Of a DNA stretch of 64,000 nt, positions 9,580-20,854 are shown in pieces (position 1 is the first letter of the stretch; each line of letters opens with the position of its first letter). Origin of the DNA: Mikania micrantha (Eukaryota > Streptophyta > Magnoliopsida > Asterales > Asteraceae); the NCBI GenBank assembly GCA_009363875.1, contig CM018690.1, positions 1,600,788 through 1,664,787 of the forward strand. The letters run 5' to 3'. The position numbers and the translations under genes are program-made. A model generated the notes under the pieces. That model had not been told where the DNA came from and made no database searches. It saw nothing but the letters and a program-made list of their open reading frames with translations.

Positions 9580-12539
9580 TGACACCCCGTAATTTCCAGG
9601 TCAGCATCTTATTTATTTAAATGTTTATTTAATACATTATGTACACGTGGCACTAGAATTAGATTAATCTAGTGTGACACGTGGCACGACAGTACAAACA
9701 CTGGCATACGACTAGATAATTCGTGGAATTATCGACAAACAGCACACACGTGTCAAAACACACGAACGTTGGTGAACGTCTAGCACATTGTGTAGCACAA
9801 CACTCGAAACCTTACGAAACACTCATACTTTCAACTTGGAAGTTCAAACAAGGCCAAACGGAGGTTCGTAAACGTGAAAACGGCAACGAACGGATCCAAC
9901 CAATGAGAATGGGCCTATTGGGCTCACCAGGGGATCTGTCGCGCTACGCGACGGTCCACAAGGACACTGTCGCGATACGCGACAAGTGGCGGGGGAAATT
10001 TGAACGCGGGACTCTCTCGCGTTACGCGAGGGGAACCCTTGTACGTGTCGCGCTACGCGACGAGACCCAGTTCGCAGAAAAATCTTTATTTAACCAAGAA
10101 AATCACATCCTACTCTACCTTAATCATTTTTCTTCAACCATCACGCCACCCTCTCGATTATTCTCGACCAGAACCACCTGCAAATCATATCTTCACCCAA
10201 AAACCACCATTGTTGAGCATTCTTGAAGCTTGGAGTTGGAGATTGAAGCTTGCTAACTACCTTGAAGCTCAAAGAATCGTCATCACCTTGTCATTGCTGC
10301 GAGTTCCTACTGTCCAGGAGACCCACAAGTTGTTCATCATCATCTTAGTACTTCTTGGAACCTTAGAAGGTAGTCTCTACACCTCTTGTGGCTTAAAACC
10401 ACCATTACACCCACATGCAAGACCTTATACCCACATGCAAGCATATATAAAGCACATGCACGGATTTCTTTTCTGGGTTTGTTAGTTTAGATGTGTTTCT
10501 TGATGATCCATGATGTTGTAATGGTGATTTATAAGGATCTAAGTTGTTATACATATGTGGCTATGCTTGAAATGAAGATTTATGACATTTTGAATGCATG
10601 CATGTATGATCCATGAGGGTTGGGATGATTTTGGATGTTCATAGATGTTTATTGAGGATATTAGGAGATGATTTCATGGTTGGATTGGATTGAATGGATT
10701 AAAAGGTTGATTTTTGATAAACTTTCTATTATTAGAAACTTTATGTTGACAAGATGATATCTTGGATGAGATAATGAGCATGCATGTATGTAGAATTGCT
10801 CTTAGGATGATGATATGTTAATTGAAATACTTGTAATGTGATCTTGATAATGATTATGGTCATTTCTAGCAATATTACTAAATATAGAAACTTTTGTGAA
10901 TGAAATGTTGTTAGATTATGATTTTGATTATGATGGTATGTTTAAACAATGCTAGATAAAGTATTAAGATGATTCATGATATGGAAATAGGATTAGAAAT
11001 GCTAGAATGGTTTGTTTTCATGAAAAACCATAAAGTTACTATTTATAGTAACTTTATTGTTACAAAAACCAATATGTCAACACATTGTATAATTCGAGCA
11101 TGCTAAGTAACTTAATATGATATAATATGATGATTAGATACTAAGTTAGATGGTTTCCGATGTCACGTATGCTATAAATGGAAACTTTCCATTTTAGGAA
11201 ACTTTTATGTGCAAACTTGTTGTAAACGACTTATGTGACCTTGTATGATAACGTGTTATGTGTTAACATGACCCCGTAGGACTATTGAGCATGCTAGAAC
11301 TATAAAACCGGTATGCTTGTGAACTTTCCAAAAATGGAAACTTACCATAAATAGTAAGTTGTCCATAGACGCGACATGCGCGTCTTGCACACGACGAGCA
11401 CTTACACACTTGCTGCACGATTCACAATCATCACACGGTTCACCAACGGGTCGTTGACTTGACACGGTCAACTTTGGTCAAACACGGTCAAACATGGTCA
11501 AACACGGTCAATGTGGACCAACACGAGCAAACACGGTCATTGTGGACCGACACGGACAAACATGAACAACCAAGGGTTGTTGGGCACAAACACGAGCACT
11601 AACACCAACACTAGCACGGTCACTTACACGAACTCACGTACGGTGTACGATATAGGTTGCCGGTGACCGACACGTGCTACCACATCAGGAGCTTACGCTA
11701 CTTGCTACTTTTATCACTAAGGTGAGTTTACGGCCCCTCTTTACTCTTTTTCAAACGCTTTTAAATAGGGGGAGAATACTAGTTGCATCGAGTCAAACAT
11801 TATTGCTATTACAAACATTTTTGTGTATGCTGGTTTATTGGACAAACATTAAGTGTTGAACTCGTATTAAGCCCTCACAAAGTCTTACCGTTAATGTACA
11901 AACAACGTGGTAGATTTGGATGGATCCATTAGGGAATGACTAACCCCACGGGCACTATGTTGACTGGATGTCATAACCCGTGCAAACTCTGACCTAACTT
12001 GCTATGCATACGAGGCATAGCGGAGGCAAGGACAAACAAGTCTAGTTCGGTAGTGACGCACTGACACTTTGGGCCTAGGGCTCGGTACTAACATTTGATA
12101 AACAGCATGACACACTTTCATTACTATATGTATATCAAAAACCTGTGAACTCACCAACCATTGTGTTGACACTTTTTCTTAAACTTGTATTCTCAGGTAA
12201 CTAGCAGACAGGCACTCGGAAACAGGGATGCACTTAGGGGATTTGAGCATAGGATCCCGCATGCATTTTAATTCTTGCCTTTCGAAACAATTTAGACTTT
12301 TATTCTGTTTTAAACAGTGTTGTATTAAACTTATTACTTTTCCGCTGAAATTGTTAAACACTTGATTTCCGCTGCAACATGATTTACTATTCCGCTGCAA
12401 ACTACTTTTGTTAAGTGTGTGTGTCAAACATTGTTTTGTAAACGCATATAGAGGTGTTCTATATGACCTTGAGCTGTGATTCTGGCCACGTCACGCCCAC
12501 GTGGACTGACACCACGAGTGGGAATTTGGGGGTGTGACA
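9580..12539 (+). repeat. 3' LTR (central LTR of the tandem array), 2,960 bp
   Basis: Begins TGACACCCCG, ends GGGTGTGACA and matches the 5' LTR with only scattered substitutions and small indels seen by eye, which indicates a recent origin. It has the same CGCG hairpin group (from 9938) and five GGTCAA units (11466-11511) in place of six. It is followed at once by a primer site, not by flanking host DNA. Confidence 0.92.
11466..11511 (+). promoter_or_regulatory. Five-step W-box ladder in the central LTR
   Basis: GGTCAA at 11466, 11476, 11486, 11496 and 11506: the 10-bp register of the 5' LTR kept with one unit lost or gained. It shows the array changes by whole units. Confidence 0.5.
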
Positions 12540-12694
12540 GACTGGTATCAGAGCCTTGGTTATAGGGAACTAGGTTTGCATGTAGTAAACTTAGACTATA
12601 GCCATTGCTCAACTCTAGACACTACACGTAGAACTTGCACATTGATGACATTGTTACTTATTGAACTGTTACTTACTAACTTGAGACTTACAGG

Positions 12695-13446
12695 ATGGCC
12701 AACAATGACGACACCAGCAGGAACCCGGACAGACGCTCGGCAACCGACGATCTGACGACAGAGAGCCGCCGACGAGTCCACGACATAGTGGCGCAGGTGG
12801 ACGCCGAGATAGATAGGCGGACCAGAGACGCGGCACGGGCCCGACATTGGGGATGGCTTCCCACCATAATCCAGGGATGGATCATCGGGGAGAGAGTACC
12901 TCCATATCGTTTCCCTGGTGATACCACACCAGGACATCGACTGCCACCACTTGGGGTACCACTGGAGCAGGCCTTCGCGGCCCACGTTGCTTGCACCCGA
13001 CGAGAGATTTGGAGGACTGGAGAGCTGTCAGACGAGGTTCGAGTTCTTCGCGAGAAGAACGATCGACTGGAGAGGCAGAACGATAGACTGGAGGAACGCA
13101 ACGACAGACTGGAGGCACAGGTGGAGACTCTACGTCTCCAAGTGTCTCAACTGATGACCCAGCATGGACAGATCGTTGATGTCATGCAGGAGCATGATGT
13201 ACGCATCACTGAGAATCGGACAGACATAACCGAGACCAGGCGATGGTGCAGGCCAGTGATGCCATGCTTAACGCATGGGCTGCACAGTTTATTAAGGAAC
13301 CACCACAGGAGGATGGTCCTGAATTCGAGGCCGAGGACCTCGAAGAAGAGGACTTTGATGAGGATCCTAATGAGGATCCGGAGGAGGATGATGATGACGG
13401 AGACGCTGCTAGCGACATTTCGCACGTCTCTATGGACTCGGACTAG
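12695..13446 (+). pseudogene. Coiled-coil ORF, second copy, frameshifted
   Basis: Same gene as 3971-4723. Both premature stops of the first copy are sense codons here (CGA and CAG), so the NDRLE heptad block is uninterrupted. A single-base deletion near 13237 shifts the frame into 67 unrelated codons' worth of sequence, ending at 13663, while the genuine acidic tail (ending 13446) lies in another frame. The two copies were therefore inactivated independently. Confidence 0.65.
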
Positions 13447-13709
13447 AGGACTGTTGTATTTTGTACTTTCTTTATTTTGGCCTAGACGAGCGGGATGTGC
13501 TCGAAGAACTTATTATGTATTTCCTTTTGAAAAGTTATTGTACTTCAATCTTACTATTAATGAGAATTATGTTTTGTCTTACTTATTACATGTTGACCAT
13601 GATTGCTTTGACTTGACAACTAACATGACATATGATCTAACTTCCGACACAACATCTGACTAACATTCTGACTTACTAACATTCTATCCCTTCCGTATAG
13701 AAAATATCT

Positions 13710-14153
13710 ATGGCGGGAAGAGGACCACATGCACGCCCCCTAGACGAACACTGGACGCAGCCGTCATTAAGATGATGGTTGACAGACGAGTTAACAAGAT
13801 ACTGGCAGAGCACGAGGCAAACCGCCTTGCTAGCGAGACCAGTGGCTCTAACAACGGTACTAACACTCGCCTAACATGACTAACGTAGTATAGCTGACAC
13901 GCTCTAACACGCGACATTGGTTTCTGACTGACAGGATCACAAGGCAATAACAACAAAGGATGTTCTTTCAAATCCTTCCTGAACTGCCACCCGCTCAAAT
14001 TCAAGGGTACTGAGGGAGCTGTAGGATTGCTCCGCTGGGTGGAGAAAGTGGAGTCTGTATTCGTCATGTGCGAATGTACTGAAGAGAACCGGGTGAAATT
14101 CGCAACTGGTACACTGGAAGGACCAGCCCTCACATGGTGGAATACCCATGTAC
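13710..14153 (+). pseudogene. Gag fragment, second copy
   Basis: Repeats 4987-5430, including the start codon and the intron-like segment. One cytosine is missing in the C-run after the start codon (near 13735), which shifts the frame early. The copy ends at 14153 inside the capsid motif with WWNTHVQ. Confidence 0.7.
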
Positions 14154-14157
14154 AAAA

Positions 14158-14267
14158 ACTTATGTAAATACTATGCTAAAAGCAGTTGTGTAAATACGCT
14201 TAGACGATGATGCCATATCTGTTACATAACACTTATGTAAATACTATGCTAAAAGCAGTTGTGTAAA
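14158..14267. repeat. 37-bp direct repeat in the leader
   Basis: The same 37 bp (starting ACTTATGTAAATACTATGC) occurs at 14158-14194 and 14231-14267 with 36 bp between. It falls in the leader of the minus-strand gypsy relic, beside the truncation point. Confidence 0.75.
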
Positions 14268-14335
14268 CAAGTGTCTAATGTCTAACAGTTATAGTCTAGG
14301 TCTACTAATGCAAACCTAATTCGCTATAACCAATG

Positions 14336-14347
14336 GCTCTGATACCA
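14336..14347 (-). promoter_or_regulatory. Primer binding site, initiator Met-tRNA
   Basis: GCTCTGATACCA on the plus strand is TGGTATCAGAGC on the minus strand, three bases from the LTR end at 14351. It fixes this element's orientation. Confidence 0.85.
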
Positions 14348-14350
14348 ATT

Positions 14351-17050
14351 TGACAAACCAGGATCTCAGATTATTAGACATAACGAAGACCTCTATATGA
14401 TTTTCAAAACATACTTTGGTCTAAAACTGTAATATCAAAGTTCTAACATTGTGGAAGCGTTTTTAAAACAAAAACAAACATAACGGTTTGAAAACTGTAA
14501 ATTACAAAACAAAGTCTCAAGTGTTCAAATCCAAACAACAGAAATATAAAATATGCATGCGACTCGATCTCCTAGTCCATGCTTGCTTGATCTTGTACCT
14601 TAATGTCCTGAGAAAACATGTAGATCAAGTCAACACAAAGGTTGGTGCACACACAGGTTTGTATAATCACAATTGTTTGAACAACAGTTCGAAATGTAAA
14701 TGTTGCAGATAACATAATCACACATTGCATAGTCATGATAGCTAGTCATTGTACTATTTACATAAGTGTTTGACACCGAAGCTGACTGTTGCATGCTATT
14801 GCATGTTTTGCCTTTCCACTATTGTCTAAAACGAACAATAGAAATGTTGAATTGGCTAGTTAAACACCTGCGTAGATCCCATCTACCAAGTGAGGTTTGT
14901 CAAACCCAATAGATCTATCTTCAACTACCACGCTTTGCACTACGGCAGACTAAACGGTTCAATGTATAAGGACTTTGAGTGTTATGTGCACACTTATAAT
15001 AAACAGCTAACTCGTGCAAGTGATATGTATTCAAAAGAGTTTGTTTGTACATGTTTTCTCCCCCAAAACAATAAAATGTAAAAACGGGCCGTGTACGCAC
15101 CTTTGATAGCAAACAGAATGATCAACACACGTGACTTTGCGTAGAAAATCCTCTACGAAGAACCTGTGTTTTAACAATAATTAAGTGTTATTCGGGATGT
15201 CATTTTGTGTTTGTGATCACATACGTGTCAACACACGTATGTTAGATTGTTAGAAACGTATATACGTATATACGTGTCTTTGAAATCGTTTAATTAAATC
15301 GCATAAGTATATATACGATTTATTAAAATATGCGTAATTATACGCGATTATGGTTTCAGGTTAAAATATAAGTTTTATTATTTAATTTTGTTCGGAATTC
15401 CGTTATGGTTCCAACGCAACTTGAACGGATCGAAACGGAGTTAGAACGAAGAAGTTATGGCCCAAAAATCAAACTGATTTTTAAAACCCAAAACCCAGTA
15501 GTGGCCGGGTTCGAACCCACGACCTTTACCTCTTAGAACACGCCCTTTACCAACTCAACTGATTCAGATTTCATTAACATACCTCATTTTAATTTGTTTT
15601 AATCTACAATGGATCGGATCCCCTTGGTTTTCTCAAACCGAACCACTAAGCCCAAATTGGGTCCCAATCCGAACCCAATCGAACCTGTAAACATAGGGTT
15701 ACAGTTCTAATGGTCTAGGCGAGCTCAATCATGTCATTAATTTGCTAAATCATCATCCTAAAGTTCCAATTTCATAACATTCCATGTTTTCGAACGTGAA
15801 CCCCCAACTTATCATCTAATCTTGTTAAATTCGATACTTAAGAATTAAAGTTTCATAGGGTTTTCGTTGTTACAGAGATTCTGAACTGTTCTGTATCAAC
15901 TATTTCGAGAAACAAGTTCAATCGTTCTAAAAACCCCAAACGGTTTTTCAACAAAAACCCAAAAAATCTAAATCGTTTAATTCATAGTTATTACCTGAAA
16001 TCGATATATGTTTTTCATTCATTTAAACCTCACGAAAGTGTCTGTGTTGATTAATTGAAATATAAAGTTCTTATAGGTCGAAACCCCCAAACGATTTTTG
16101 TTCAAAATTTTACAAACGGTTTACATCAAATTAAATCCTGTTTACCAAAATTGATGTTGGATTTAGATTAATCGGACCCTTCTGGAACTAAAGGTACCCT
16201 TGAATTTGATTTTTAACCTTATTCCCTCGAAAACCCCCAAATGGGTTTATGAGATAAACCCTAGAATTCGAAATGGTACAATTCGACATTGTGTTGAAAA
16301 ATTGAAATGTAGTTTTCGTTTGAGCATGTATTGCGAATCTGATGATCTATATTAATTTGATTTTCGAATTCATTTTATTGGAATCCCCCAAATCCCCAAG
16401 GCCGACGAACCCTAGAATTCGTCTTCATAAAATTCGATGTTTGCTCATGAATTAAGCATAGGGGTTAGCTTAGTCGGCATGTTTAGGTAGTGTAGGAACA
16501 AAAACTTACTTGATTAATTGACGAATTGATGAAGATCGACTATTATGTTGTGTTTCGGCCACCCCCGAATCAAATCCTTCTATCTACGACTTCTTTGATC
16601 AAGTCTTCGAATGAATTTGCCTCTAAATGTGCTGACCAGTGTTTAGGAAGTTTCAATTGTGATCTTTTTGGTCGATTATCATGGAATTGATAGCTAATGG
16701 CAACGGTTTCGACTTTCTAGTTCACTAGTGGTTTAATTAGGCTAGTTAATGGCTCAATAACGTATGGAAACTGTTAATAATCATCAATATGATGATTAGT
16801 GATCATTTAACTCAATAATTTATCAAATTTTAATGCTAATTTGAACTTTGTAAGGTTTTTACACGAATTTTGACTTATAAAAGTCAAAATTGTGTGTTTC
16901 CTTTACTTAAATGATAATTTCTTACAATTCAAGTGTTTATACACTAGTTTTGTTATATTCTAACCCTTGTAATTTGTTTTTGTTCGATTTCGCAACAATT
17001 CGGTTAATTTCTGATTAACGGGGTTAACCACAAATTGCCGGATTGTCACA
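14351..17050 (-). repeat. 5' LTR of the minus-strand gypsy relic
   Basis: On the plus strand it starts TGACAAACC and ends GGATTGTCACA, an imperfect terminal inverted repeat. The interior is AT-rich with no supported gene; small frames at 14488-14712 and 14890-15112 show no domain. A tRNA-like promoter segment lies at 15487-15565. Confidence 0.65.
15487..15565 (-). mobile_element. tRNA-related SINE remnant inside the LTR
   Basis: On the minus strand an A-box-like stretch (CAGTTGAGTTGGTAAAGGG) is followed by GGTCGTGGGTTCGAACCC, a strong pol III B-box. Spacing is tRNA-like but the rest does not fold as a tRNA, and no tail or target duplication is clear. A relic of a tRNA-derived SINE or tRNA fragment is most likely. 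Confidence 0.4.
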
Positions 17051-17128
17051 TCATTATCACGTCATAATTTAAAAACATAACAACATTTATTTATTAACAA
17101 CACGTAACCGTTAAAACCGGTCGTTACA

Positions 17129-17675
17129 AGTGGAGTTCTTAAAAATCACTTGAAAAATTCCGGAGGAAATTTCTTCAAGATCTAGATCTCCAAATTCATA
17201 CAGCAGCTAGATGGAGTGGAAATGAATAGGAAATTGGCAAACTTGATCAAAAAAGCTAATACCTTGGTATTGAAAAGAGCCTCCAAGCTCTGATACCACT
17301 TGTAGGTCCTCAAACTGATCACGAACGTAGCTTTATGGCTCCAAACAACACCAAATGCGTCTAAGATGTGCAGAATCCAAGTTACAAGCAACAAATGTAA
17401 TAAAAAAGTTAATTTCTATTATAAATTCGTGAACTTTACAAGACTAGCCTCAATACGTCTAGAGAGCTTTGTCTCTGGAATCCAACCCTAGTGCAATACA
17501 AAATCCGTCTATTTATACTACTTCTAGGAGTACTCGATCCTATGTACACGAAATGGACAAGTACACGAAAATGTAAAGTACACGAAAAGCATAAGTACAC
17601 GAAAATCACAAAACTTGGTCTTCATCCAGTCACGTATTGATTTTGCCAGTTTTCGTCTTTAGATTGGGCTCTACA
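17129..17675 (-). mobile_element. Copia relic: LTR (17301-17675), primer site and leader
   Basis: On the minus strand a 375-bp LTR (plus-strand start TGTAGGTCC, end GGGCTCTACA) is followed by the primer site (17298-17287) and a leader down to about 17129. LTR ends, primer spacing and leader resemble the intact Sirevirus-like copia at 47118 and below, but with considerable divergence, so it is an older family member. It also carries several GTACACGAA words (17537-17600). All coding sequence is gone. Confidence 0.75.
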
Positions 17676-18040
17676 ATTGTGCACCTAGAACTAACCCCAT
17701 GAGTCTTGGATGAGTTTTCTAAGATGTTTTGTGAAGGAAAGAAGAGTATTCGATGGGTACACGAAATGGAAGTATTTGTAACCTCCCTACTTGAACCTCA
17801 AGTTCAGGAACTCTAGTTCGTGAACCTCAAGTTCGTGAGCTTTAGTTCAGGAACTTGATTACATAAACTCCATGATTTTCGTCTACTTAGAGGTTCATAA
17901 ACTCCACGGTTTTCATGCACTTAGGGGTTCGTGAACTCCATGGGTTTCGTGTACTGAGATTTAGGGAACTTTGCCAATTCCCGGAAATTTATGCATGTTT
18001 GAATACTAGGTCTAGTTAAGTAAACAATGAAGACTTAGAA
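17676..18040. other. No gene; diverged repeat-rich segment
   Basis: No supported coding sequence. GTTCGTGAAC and AACTCCATG words recur between 17800 and 17950, possibly more of the same motif class as the adjacent copia relic. A 10-bp-arm palindrome, GACTTAGAATaaATTCTAAGTC in outline, lies near 18030-18051. Confidence 0.5.
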
Positions 18041-19200
18041 TAAATTCTAAGTCTAAGGAATGGGAAAAAAAATGAGATGATGTGACCATGTATGTTCTTG
18101 AGTCCTAGCCAAGACGATCCGGGTTAGGAAGCTAAGAGCCACACTATTACTAGGTGAGTTCTAGATGCCCTATTTTGAAAATGTTATGTGTAAATATGTT
18201 TGGGATGACATACATGCTACGATGATGTTATATGATGTTATATGATGGTATGATAATGTGCTATGATGATGAATGCTATGATAATGAATGCTATAATGAC
18301 GAAGGTTATGATGATGTGCAATGATGATGAATGCATGATGGTGTGTTAGGATGATGAATACATGATGACGTGTTATGATAACAAATGCATGACGATATGT
18401 TATGATTATGAATGGATGATGATATGCAATGATGATGATTACTATGATGATGATTATATGATGCTATGTTATGATAAGGTCCTATGATGTTAGGATAAAG
18501 TTATGATGATAAGATGATATGATGGTTATGAGGATGTTATGATGATACGACGCAATGATGATATGATGGTATGAATGTTATGTGATGCTAAGATGTGATG
18601 TGATGTGATGTAATGATGTACAGGATAAAATCCGATCGGGCTATAAACATGGTAAGAGTCGATCGAACTATATACATGAAGCCGATCGGGCTATAAACAC
18701 GGTAAGAGTCGATCGGACTGTAGACATGGAACTTTGTGCCGGCATATGCCCACTATGCACGTTTAGTGATGGTGGTTGTATGATGATTATGTGATATGTT
18801 TATGTATGATGTTAATATGATAATGTTTTAATTAAACTAAAATTCACCAGCGTAAGCTGACCTTTTAAGCATGTATGTCAGGGTGAAAAACAAGTAAGAA
18901 GATGTAAAGGAGCTTGTGGCACTTAGTTAGAAGATCGAGTGGTTTGGCAAATCCAGGACGATTTCGCTACAGACAGTTAAATGTATCTTTTGTTTTTGAC
19001 AAACTATGTTTAATTTCTGCTGCATGTTATGAAAGTTTTTGGTTTAAGAATTATGAGACGATGATATTAACCAAATCTGAAAGGTACCCGGTTTGGGGCC
19101 TCTCATTAAATCTTATAAAACACCCAACACGTAGAACCTCATTTTAAATATGTTACCAATTATATTCGTTTTATAATATTTCCCAAAATGGGTCATTACA
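18041..19200 (+). mobile_element. 3' part of a gypsy LTR
   Basis: Non-coding, ending AAATGGGTCATTACA at 19200, a typical Tekay-type LTR end. It has a region resembling U5 of such LTRs (18840-19030: CACCAGCGTAAGCTGACC and a TTTCTGCTGCATG block). From 18195 to 18625 it is an ATG/ATGATG-rich low-complexity stretch; from 18628 to 18740 two copies of a roughly 60-bp unit containing CCGATCGGGCTATAAACA follow. Its terminal 100 bp match, inverted, the start of the LTR at 52220. Confidence 0.55.
18628..18740. repeat. Two-copy tandem repeat of about 58 bp
   Basis: CCGATCGGGCTATAAACA starts near 18630 and again near 18681, each followed by GGTAAGAGTCGATCG and an ACTATATACATG-like end. It is a minisatellite inside the LTR fragment. 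Confidence 0.65.
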
Positions 19201-20845
19201 AAGTGTAAGTTTAAATTACATTATACAGAAAATTATAAATCCTATTAATGTAACCAAAACTCACACTGCTTTTGAATCTTAAGCGGTGATAAATTTATAA
19301 ATACACATAAAAGAAGAAAATGTTGTTTATATGTAATAATGATATTTAAAAAAACAAAGAAAACAAAGATTTGGATTGATCTTATCGTAATTATACGTGT
19401 TACCGCCATAAAGTGGGTTAACAATGAAACCTTCTCTTACACACACACACACACATATATATAAATTAAATATAAAATCTATTTAGCTTTTTACCTAAAT
19501 ATTTAATTATTGACTATGCCTATTAATCAAATTAAAAATTGTTCAACACATTTTCAATTGTATTACATGTTTTGTAAATGAATTATTTGAAACAATTTAA
19601 ATTGGGTAAAGATAATATCAAATAAATATTAACCTGGCTGACCCGACTTGAATAACATGTGACCCGACTAACCCAAACGTTGTTAGGGTCGGGTTGTGAG
19701 TCAATATTTTTTAAGGAAAAACCAAACTAACCCGACCCGATTAACCTGAAACATGATTGGGTAGACCCGATTAACACGCATAGTGGCGACAACGACAACG
19801 ATAGTGGGTTTGGCTATGGTGATGGTGGTCCAACGTTGGTTGTGTTTTAGGGTCCTAGTTGTGGTTGTCATCCTCAGGCTCAAAGATTGTTGATTGTTGT
19901 GGTGGTGATGGTTTCAATTGTGGTGTAGCTACGGGTGGTGGGAGGTTTAGGCGGTGGTTTAGGTGTTTTAGGGGTTCAAGAGGTGGTAACCCTGACGATA
20001 AGGGGGTGTCGGCTAATGAGGGTAAAGAGTGGTGGCTAGGGATATGACATCCTCATTGTATTTTTGTTTATACACATGTGTAAGTTTTTTATTTTATATA
20101 CACGTGCAGTATTTAATGTTTTTAAGCAAGGAATTATATATGTTCTTGAAAAAAAATATTTTGGATTTATATAAAAAGTACAAATATGAAATGTTACATA
20201 TGTGTATCACTACAGCTACATATATGTAAAGATAAGAAATTTAAAAAATTGTATACAATACAATGTTTTTGAGACACTTTTTTTTATTGTTTTATTTATG
20301 TTGGAATCTTTGCATATGCTTTACAAAAAATTACCAATGTGTGATATTTAATATTATTCGAAAACAATTCCTCTTGAACTATGAGAGAGAATAATTATAA
20401 AAGAGAAAAATGTAGGAAGAGAAAGAGAAAAAATGAGTAAAATGATATGTTTATGTTTTTTAGAGTAAGAATGTCATTTTTAATTAATATAATATTGACT
20501 TTTAATCTAGATCACAAATTTTCTATCCAATCTTACAAAGAAAAGAAATAAATGTATATAAGATGAAGTTATTATAGAATATAATCTTCATCTGTACTTA
20601 TATTGTATGTATTATTATTTTTGGCTAGGATTTAGTATTAGAAAAAAATCATCGGTTGTATTCTTTCCTTTTTTTTTCTTTTTTCTTTTTTTTTTCTTTT
20701 TTTTTCTTTTTCCTTTTTTTCTTAATTTTGTTTCGTTTAACATAGATGCTTTAACATGCCTTAAATATTTTTGGAAATATTTATCGATGAAAAATTAAAA
20801 ATACAAATACTTAAGGAATATACAACATGAAAACTATTTAAAAAA
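19201..20845. other. Intergenic, no supported gene
   Basis: AT-rich with short frames that lack domains. A CA/TA microsatellite is at 19441-19463. At 19630-19770 repeated ACCCGAC words in both orientations (GTCGGGTT, ACCCGACCCG) look like subterminal repeats of a small non-autonomous hAT element, without ends that I can define. A GGT-rich stretch (19790-20030) and a pyrimidine tract (20668-20727) follow. Confidence 0.5.
20668..20727. repeat. Pyrimidine tract, T-runs broken by C
   Basis: About 60 bp of T with single C or CC interruptions. The Phe-rich frame across it (20607-20798) is a by-product. Confidence 0.85.
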
Positions 20846-20854
20846 TTTATTTTA

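Larger units (their letters stand above)
846..12539 (+). mobile_element. Ty3/gypsy chromovirus (Tekay-like), complete in structure, coding region broken
   Basis: The two LTRs (846-3815 and 9580-12539) are near-identical by eye. An iMet-tRNA primer site (3819-3830) and a purine tract (about 9568-9579) sit where expected. Domain order is coiled-coil ORF, Gag, zinc knuckles, aspartic protease, reverse transcriptase, RNase H, H2C2 integrase and a chromodomain-like C-terminus; RT before integrase is the Ty3/gypsy order. It sits inside the minus-strand gypsy element at 1-845. The 3' LTR is followed directly by a second primer site and internal region (12540-14153), so this is a tandem array rather than a simple insertion, and no closing target duplication is visible. 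Confidence 0.93.
12540..14153 (+). mobile_element. Second, truncated internal region of the gypsy tandem array
   Basis: The central LTR is followed by a second primer site (12543-12554), leader, coiled-coil ORF and start of gag, nearly identical to 3816-5430. It stops abruptly at 14153 within the capsid region, next to unrelated sequence of a minus-strand gypsy element. LTR-internal-LTR-internal arrays are expected from unequal recombination between LTRs; the 3' end was then lost. Confidence 0.88.
14154..17050 (-). mobile_element. LTR plus leader of a related minus-strand gypsy element, truncated
   Basis: On the minus strand an LTR of about 2.7 kb (17050 to 14351) is followed by an iMet primer site (14347-14336) and about 180 nt of leader. 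The leader resembles that of the chromovirus at 3816 (TTGGTTATAG, GCATTAGTAGAC-like words) but is clearly diverged. It is cut at 14154 where it meets the plus-strand gag. No pol sequence remains. The right boundary could alternatively be 17128, where another TTACA end occurs. Confidence 0.7.

Noticed and set aside
15487..15565. Functional tRNA gene
   Set aside because: B-box is good but the acceptor and anticodon arms do not form.
20607..20798. Phe-rich 63-codon frame resembling a membrane peptide
   Set aside because: By-product of the pyrimidine tract.
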